Assembly: GCF_018449475.1 (NCBI RefSeq)
Contig: NZ_JAHCQH010000017.1
Location: 62,001 to 126,000, forward strand
Source: Ancylobacter radicis
GTDB taxonomy: Bacteria > Pseudomonadota > Alphaproteobacteria > Rhizobiales > Xanthobacteraceae
DNA: 64,000 nucleotides
Direction: 5' to 3'
The position numbers and the translations under genes are program-made. The notes under the pieces were generated by a model. It had not been told where the DNA came from. It saw only the letters and a list, made by a program, of their open reading frames with translations, and did no database searches. Shown piece by piece: positions 59,129 to 64,000 of this stretch (position 1 is the first letter of the stretch; every line of letters begins with the position of its first letter).

Positions 59129-60481
59129 ATGTTCGGCAAGATCCTCATCGCCAATCGGGGCGAGATCGCCTTGCGGGTGCTGCGCGCCTGCAAGGAACTC
59201 GGCATCGCCACCGTGGCGGTGCATTCCACCGCCGACGCCGACGCCATGCATGTCAAGCTCGCCGATGAGAGCGTGTGCATCGGCCCGCCGGCCGCCAAGG
59301 ACAGCTATCTCAACATTCCCGCCTTGCTGGCCGCCTGCGAGATCACGGGCGCCGAGGCGGTGCATCCGGGCTACGGCTTCCTGTCCGAGAATGCCCGTTT
59401 CGCCGAAATCCTGATCGACCATGGCGTCGCCTTCATCGGGCCCAAGCCCGAGCATATCCGCATCATGGGTGACAAGATCGAGGCCAAGCGGACCGCCAAG
59501 AAGCTCGGCATTCCCTGCGTGCCGGGCTCCGAGGGCGGCATCACCTCCGATGAGGAGGCTTCGCGCGTCGCCGACGAGATCGGCTATCCGGTCCTGATCA
59601 AGGCCGCCGCCGGTGGTGGCGGACGCGGCATGAAGGTCGCCCGTTCGTCGGACGAACTCTCCTCTGCCCTGTCGCAGGCCCGCTCGGAAGCCCGTGCCGC
59701 CTTCGGCGACGATGCGGTCTATATCGAGAAATATCTCGGCACCCCCCGCCACATCGAGATTCAGGTTCTCGGCGACGGCCAGGGCAACGCCATCCATCTC
59801 GGCGAGCGCGATTGCTCGCTGCAGCGCCGGCACCAGAAGGTGTGGGAGGAAGCGCCCTCCCCGACCATCACCGCCGAGCAGCGCGCCCGCATCGGCGAGA
59901 CCGTCGCCAAGGCGATGCGCGACATGAAGTATCTCGGCGCGGGCACCATCGAGTTCCTGTACGAGAATGGCGAGTTCTACTTCATCGAGATGAACACCCG
60001 CATCCAGGTGGAGCATCCGGTGACCGAGGCGATCACCGGCATCGACCTGATCGCCGAGCAGATCCGCGTCGCCGCCGGTCAGGCCCTGACGATCCGCCAG
60101 GAAGATGTGGTGCTCAACGGCCATGCCATCGAGTGCCGCGTGAATGCCGAGCATCCGCGCACCTTCCGCCCCTCGCCGGGCAAGATTTCCTACTGGCACA
60201 CGCCGGGCGGGCTGGGCGTGCGGGTCGATTCAGCGGTGTATCAGGGCTATACGATCCCGCCCTATTACGACAGCATGATCGGCAAGCTCATCGTCCACGC
60301 CAAGTCGCGCGAGGAATGCCTCAACCGCCTGCGCCGGGCGCTGGACGAGTTCGTCGTGGAAGGCATCGAGACCACGCTGCCGCTGTTCCGCGAGCTGGTG
60401 CAGAACGCCGACATCAAGCGCGGCGCTTATGACATCCACTGGCTGGAGCACTTCCTGGCCGAGGGCGAGCCGGGTTCCTGA
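59129..60481 (+). CDS. accC: Biotin carboxylase subunit of acetyl-CoA carboxylase
   Basis: The 450-residue ATP-grasp enzyme has [19 protein letters not shown] at its start, the glycine-rich [13 protein letters not shown] near 160, [19 protein letters not shown] near 228, and [19 protein letters not shown] near 287. It carboxylates the biotin of AccB using bicarbonate and ATP. Length matches the family. Confidence 0.98.
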   Translation: MFGKILIANRGEIALRVLRACKELGIATVAVHSTADADAMHVKLADESVCIGPPAAKDSYLNIPALLAACEITGAEAVHPGYGFLSENARFAEILIDHGVAFIGPKPEHIRIMGDKIEAKRTAKKLGIPCVPGSEGGITSDEEASRVADEIGYPVLIKAAAGGGGRGMKVARSSDELSSALSQARSEARAAFGDDAVYIEKYLGTPRHIEIQVLGDGQGNAIHLGERDCSLQRRHQKVWEEAPSPTITAEQRARIGETVAKAMRDMKYLGAGTIEFLYENGEFYFIEMNTRIQVEHPVTEAITGIDLIAEQIRVAAGQALTIRQEDVVLNGHAIECRVNAEHPRTFRPSPGKISYWHTPGGLGVRVDSAVYQGYTIPPYYDSMIGKLIVHAKSREECLNRLRRALDEFVVEGIETTLPLFRELVQNADIKRGAYDIHWLEHFLAEGEPGS

Positions 60482-60510
60482 GCCCGCCGCACCAGCGCCG
60501 ACAATCACGA

Positions 60511-60532
60511 TGGCCGGGCTTGTCCCGGCCAT
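60511..60532. repeat. Partial copy of the TCATGCCCGGG-family repeat
   Basis: TGGCCGGGCTTGTCCCGGCCAT is the second hairpin of the element at 30075-30154 in reverse orientation. It lies 30 bp after accC and could act as a transcript-end hairpin. Confidence 0.7.
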
Positions 60533-60666
60533 TGGCGTTTTCAGGCCGGCTGGCGGTTGGCCGCTACCCGCCTGCCCGGACTTGGTGCGCGCGGCCTGGG
60601 CGAATTGTGACGTTGCCCAAGGCGGCTGGCCTTCACAGCACCGCCCATCTCCTTCATTCTGGCGTC

Positions 60667-61344
60667 ATGTCACGCCCGCGCGAACATCAGGTCGAGATCA
60701 CCCCGGAAGTCCTGCTGAAGGCCTATGCCTGCGGTATCTTCCCGATGGCCGAAAGCGCCGATGATCCCGGCCTCTACTGGATCGAGCCGGAGCGTCGCGG
60801 CGTCATTCCGCTGGGCGATTTCGCCATCTCCAGCCGCCTTGCCCGCACCGTGCGCTCCGACCGCTTCGAGGTGCGGATCGACTATGATTTCGAGGCGGTG
60901 ATCGATGGTTGCGCCGCCCCGGCGGAAGGGCGCGGCTCGACCTGGATCAACCGGCGCATCCGCAAGCTCTATTGCGATCTCTATGAACGCGGCTTCTGCC
61001 ACTCGGTCGAGACCTGGGAAAATGGCGAGCTGGTCGGCGGCCTCTATGGCGTGCGGCTCGGGCGCGCTTTTTTCGGCGAGAGCATGTTCCACACGGCGCG
61101 CGACGCCTCGAAGGTGGCGCTGGTGCATCTGGTGGCGCGGCTGCGCAAGGGCGGCTTCACCCTGCTCGACACCCAGTTCGTGACCGATCACCTGCGCAGC
61201 TTCGGCGCGGTCGAGGTGACGCGCCGGCATTATCACCGGCTGCTGACGCAGGCGCTGGAGGGCGAGGGTGATTTCTACTGCTGGCCGCCGGGCGAGGCGA
61301 TCACCGGGTCGCTCTGCTTGCAGTCGCTGAGCCAGACGTCATAG
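60667..61344 (+). CDS. aat: Leucyl/phenylalanyl-tRNA-protein transferase
   Basis: The 225-residue protein has [15 protein letters not shown] near 14, [15 protein letters not shown] near 90, [22 protein letters not shown] near 137, and [16 protein letters not shown] near 171. It adds Leu or Phe to N-terminal Arg/Lys of proteins for degradation by ClpAP (N-end rule). Its last 70 bp overlap the end of the convergent DUF2155 gene. Confidence 0.97.
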   Translation: MSRPREHQVEITPEVLLKAYACGIFPMAESADDPGLYWIEPERRGVIPLGDFAISSRLARTVRSDRFEVRIDYDFEAVIDGCAAPAEGRGSTWINRRIRKLYCDLYERGFCHSVETWENGELVGGLYGVRLGRAFFGESMFHTARDASKVALVHLVARLRKGGFTLLDTQFVTDHLRSFGAVEVTRRHYHRLLTQALEGEGDFYCWPPGEAITGSLCLQSLSQTS

Positions 61345-61910
61345 ATCGGGTGCTCGACACCGTGCAGGCCGGGGCTGGATGCGAACATCCAGCCCCCGAA
61401 CAGCGGCTGCACCTTCCCGTCCAGCGTGATCTCCTGCACCTCGACGAAGCCCGTCGTGTTCTGCGACTCGGTTGAGGGGCGCGTGTAGCAGGCGCGCGGG
61501 GTGATGCGCAGCGCGCCGAACTGCACGGTCTCATTGATCGCCACGTCGAAGGAGATGATGCGGCCGGTGATCTTGTCGAGGCCGGAGAAGACGGCGGTCT
61601 TGTTGACGATCTTCTCGGCCGGGGGCTGCACCACCTCGATATCGCCGCTCGGGCCGATCGTCGCCTGTCCGGGCACGTCGGGCTGCGCCGGCGCGGGCAC
61701 GCGCGGCTCGCTGCCCTCCACCGGTTCCATGATCGAGGGAACGCCCACCCCGCCGGGCGGCGAATCGGGGTTCTCGACCGCCCCCGGCGGCGGGGCGAGC
61801 GGCTGCGATTCGACCCCGCCCTGCCAGCCCTGCTGGGCGGCAAGCGGACCGCTCACGGCAAGGGACGCCACGGCGGCGAGGAGCAGGGAACGCATCGAAG
61901 CGGAAAGCAT
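61275..61910 (-). CDS. DUF2155 domain-containing periplasmic protein
   Basis: The 211-residue protein has a signal peptide (about 1-26, ending AAQQ), then a Pro-rich linker (about 35-95). The DUF2155 domain follows: [21 protein letters not shown] near 104, [20 protein letters not shown] near 140, [24 protein letters not shown] near 171. It is a conserved alphaproteobacterial family without known function, seen next to NDUFA12 and aat. The second Met (61895) may be the real start. Confidence 0.92.
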   Translation of the reverse strand: MLSASMRSLLLAAVASLAVSGPLAAQQGWQGGVESQPLAPPPGAVENPDSPPGGVGVPSIMEPVEGSEPRVPAPAQPDVPGQATIGPSGDIEVVQPPAEKIVNKTAVFSGLDKITGRIISFDVAINETVQFGALRITPRACYTRPSTESQNTTGFVEVQEITLDGKVQPLFGGWMFASSPGLHGVEHPIYDVWLSDCKQSDPVIASPGGQQ

Positions 61911-62057
61911 CGCAAGGCCTCGGAAATCGCGCGCCGGGCGGGGCGCGCGCCTCGCGTCAAGATGCGGGGCAATGCGGCGATGTCGGGGCGGGCCCGGTGA
62001 AAAGCCCGGCAGGGGCGCGGGAAGTGTCACCCGCGTCGCCTCACCGGCGCGGTCCGA

Positions 62058-62471
62058 TCACTCGGGCGTCCACGCCTTGTAGTCGCCGGTGACGGTCGGG
62101 CGATGGCCGAAACCGACGGTCGAGCCGGCCGGGCGATAGGCATTGGCCGTGCCGGTCGGGTTCGGCCGGTGCGGCTTCTCCCACTCGCGGGCGACATAGG
62201 TTTCCTGCGGCGGGGCCACATCGCTGCGCTGATGCATCCAGGCGTGCCAGCCCGGCGGAATGGCGGTTGCCTCGGCCAGGCCGTTATAGATCACCCAGCG
62301 ACGCTCGAAGCCGAGCGCCGGGTCGATCTTGCCGCCCTTGGTCCGGTAATAGGTGTTGCCGAACTCATCCGTGCCGACCAGTTCGCCATAGCGCCAGGTG
62401 TGGAAGCGCGTGCCCATGGTCTGGCCGTTCCACCAGGTGAAGGTCTCGATGAGAAAGTCGGAAAGCTTCAC
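62058..62471 (-). CDS. NADH:ubiquinone oxidoreductase subunit NDUFA12 (B17.2) homologue
   Basis: The 137-residue protein has the family pattern WWNGQTMGTRFHTWRYGELVG, DEFGNTYYRTKGG and RRWVIYNGLAEATAIPPGWHAWMH. It is an accessory subunit of complex I known in alphaproteobacteria and mitochondria. The start is a GTG with CAGGGACG upstream; no ATG lies near the conserved beginning. Confidence 0.95.
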   Translation of the reverse strand: MKLSDFLIETFTWWNGQTMGTRFHTWRYGELVGTDEFGNTYYRTKGGKIDPALGFERRWVIYNGLAEATAIPPGWHAWMHQRSDVAPPQETYVAREWEKPHRPNPTGTANAYRPAGSTVGFGHRPTVTGDYKAWTPE

Positions 62472-63207
62472 GGAAATCGTCCCTGCGCCGGCTGCAAGAT
62501 GCGCCGGAACATGCCACCCGGACCGGCCCATGTCCAGCGCGGGCGGCGCTCTGGCGGCGTTTAACCACGGGCGCAGATAGCCGTAAGTCAGCCAGAACAC
62601 GGGGTGTCACACGGAAACCGGCGCCCGGCCGGGGGCGAAGGATGGCGCTGAGGCACCCTTTCGACATATCCGCTCCCGCATCGCTGCACACGCCACGCGC
62701 CAGCACTGCCAAGCCCCCACTAGTAGTAGGTCAACGGCACTGCTCTACCGCATGTCGCGCGCTGAGCCGCTCAGGGTGTTGCGCATCGACACGGCCCGGT
62801 TCATCCTGTTTTCAAGCTTCGATTCTGGACGTGCGTCACATAAGTCGCGTGAGCACCAGTGCGTAAAAGCGGTGATCCCCGCTTTCCAGCCAATTCAATG
62901 CCGAAAGCACGAGCTGGGACGGATCGGTACACCTGAACTCGCGTTCGCGTTAATATCCTGGCAACATCTGGATGAGACACTACATCTAGACGACAGCGGG
63001 TCGCCATCCACAACAGATCGCGCCCAGGTTCAAATCGAGGTTTGCCTCCGGACCGGAATCGGGGCACGTTTATGTCACAATCACGAAACCGGTTGGGCCG
63101 GGTTTTCAAACAGTCCGCCCCATAGTTGCTGGCCCCTTGCGGTGTCCGGCACGGGCTTTTTTGACCATGGATGGGCGCCCTCAGCGGCGCTGCGAGGGAC
63201 GACGATC
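62472..63207. other. 736-bp region upstream of nrdJ
   Basis: No gene is seen. It is less GC-rich than its surroundings at about 62800-63090. It contains the NrdR-like box pair at 62977-63023. I looked for a cobalamin riboswitch (B12 box), which would suit nrdJ, and found none. Confidence 0.5.
62977..63023. promoter_or_regulatory. Candidate pair of NrdR boxes before nrdJ
   Basis: The first box, ACACTACATCTAGACG (62977-62992), fits the acaCwAtATaTwGtgt form well. A weaker one, CCACAACAGATCGCGC, starts exactly 31 bp later (63008-63023), the three-turn spacing typical of NrdR operators. They lie about 185-230 bp before the nrdJ start. Confidence 0.55.
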
Positions 63208-64000
63208 ATGCGCATCGAGCGCCGCTATACCAAAGCCGGCCAGTCACCTTACGCCGCGATGGCGTTCCGCAAGGCGACGAGCGAAATTCGCAATCCCGAC
63301 GGGTCGGTGGTGTTCCGCCTCGAAGGCATCGACGTGCCCGAGCACTTCTCGCAGGTCGCGACCGACATTCTCGCGCAGAAGTATTTCCGCAAGGCCGGCG
63401 TTCCCGCCCGCCTGAAGAAGGTCGAGGAAGAGACCGTCCCCTCCTTCCTGTGGCGCGGCACGCCGGACGACAAGGCGCTCGGCGCCCTGCCGGAGAAGGA
63501 GCGTTTCATCGGCGAGCACGATGCGCGCCAGGTGTTCGATCGTCTGGCCGGCACCTGGACCTATTGGGGCTGGAAGGGCGGCTATTTCGACACCGACGAG
63601 GACGCGCAGGCCTTCTTCGACGAGCACCGCTACATGCTGGCCATGCAGATGGCCGCGCCGAACTCGCCGCAATGGTTCAACACCGGCCTGCACTGGGCCT
63701 ATGGCATCGACGGCCCGAGCCAGGGTCATTTCTATGTCGATTACGTCACCGGCAAGCTGACCCGCTCGAAGTCCTCCTACGAGCATCCCCAGCCGCATGC
63801 CTGCTTCATCCAGTCCGTGGGCGACGACCTCGTCAATGAGGGCGGCATCATGGACCTGTGGGTGCGCGAGGCGCGCCTGTTCAAATATGGTTCGGGCACG
63901 GGCTCCAATTTCTCGGCGCTGCGCGGCGAGGGCGAGAAGCTCTCCGGCGGCGGCCGCTCCTCCGGCCTGATGAGCTTCCTGAAGATCGGCGACCGCGCCG
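63208..64000 (+). CDS. nrdJ: Vitamin B12-dependent (class II) ribonucleotide reductase, N-terminal part
   Basis: 264 codons are present; the gene runs off the right edge. It starts MRIERRYTKAGQSPYA after GAGGGACG. The sequence shows PNSPQWFNTGLHWAYGIDG near 151, HACFIQSVGDDLVNEGGIMD near 198 (first active-site-type Cys region), and FKYGSGTGSNFSALRGEGEKLSGGG near 229, all typical of NrdJ. It makes deoxyribonucleotides using adenosylcobalamin and independently of oxygen. Confidence 0.97.
   Translation, partial: MRIERRYTKAGQSPYAAMAFRKATSEIRNPDGSVVFRLEGIDVPEHFSQVATDILAQKYFRKAGVPARLKKVEEETVPSFLWRGTPDDKALGALPEKERFIGEHDARQVFDRLAGTWTYWGWKGGYFDTDEDAQAFFDEHRYMLAMQMAAPNSPQWFNTGLHWAYGIDGPSQGHFYVDYVTGKLTRSKSSYEHPQPHACFIQSVGDDLVNEGGIMDLWVREARLFKYGSGTGSNFSALRGEGEKLSGGGRSSGLMSFLKIGDRA

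Noticed and set aside
63024-63050. GGTTCAAATC, resembling a tRNA T-loop
   Set aside because: The flanking bases do not form a T-stem, and no acceptor, D or anticodon arms fit around it.
62640-63207. Cobalamin riboswitch before nrdJ
   Set aside because: Looked for because nrdJ needs B12; no convincing B12-box core was found. A covariance-model search would settle it.

Overview
The window is a gene-dense, GC-rich chromosomal segment with no phage, insertion sequence, rRNA, tRNA or CRISPR array that I could find. Gene content and order point to an alphaproteobacterium of the order Hyphomicrobiales (Rhizobiales). The evidence is the rne / amiC / mrcA / prfB neighbourhood, the aminotransferase-hom-glpX(-recJ) neighbourhood, the M48 peptidase / DsbA / aroQ / accB / accC / aat / DUF2155 / NDUFA12 run, a class I PHA synthase and a B12-dependent ribonucleotide reductase. 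A Xanthobacteraceae-like host (Ancylobacter, Starkeya or Xanthobacter type) is my guess, not something the sequence proves.

Layout. (1) 1-6250, minus strand: a periplasmic iron-handling operon of imelysin, multicopper oxidase, di-heme DUF1111 protein, second imelysin and DUF1513 protein (cut by the left edge), with a small Cys-containing protein just upstream. (2) 6424-17900: flavoprotein, recJ, phytase-like secreted protein, EamA transporter, a hydrolase, a small orphan protein, glpX, hom, an AlaC-type aminotransferase and a small lipoprotein. (3) 17987-27451: PHA synthase with a long disordered N-terminus, argC, a small helical protein, parE, a GreA-like/LysE pair, a DEAD-box helicase and a TfoX-like protein. 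(4) 27464-35141, minus strand: an Fe-S cluster assembly operon (IscS-type desulfurase, sufB, sufC, sufD, sufS, sufT, a VOC-fold gene, sufA). (5) 35483-49419: esterase-like hydrolase, small secreted protein, anmK, tyrS, a large AsmA-type membrane protein, bcp, prfB, a GST, PBP1a and amiC. (6) 50169-64000: rne, a divergent NAD-binding protein/HxlR regulator pair, an aminotransferase, a periplasmic quality-control pair (M48 peptidase, DsbA-like), aroQ, accB-accC, aat, DUF2155, NDUFA12 and the start of nrdJ.

Regulatory signals. The promoters of the iron operon and the suf operon, and the region upstream of the small Cys protein, share an ATTAGAAT..ATTCTAAT-type palindrome that resembles the Irr iron-control element of alphaproteobacteria. 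This links iron uptake with iron-sulfur assembly. A near-perfect 15-bp inverted repeat lies between the HxlR gene and its divergent target, and two NrdR-like boxes 31 bp apart precede nrdJ. Three families of dispersed palindromic repeats sit between genes, and one copy is read as part of the DUF1111 protein's N-terminus. I saw no wholly novel system. The iron operon with its unrecognised small protein, and the suf operon with its embedded VOC gene, are the most promising places to look.
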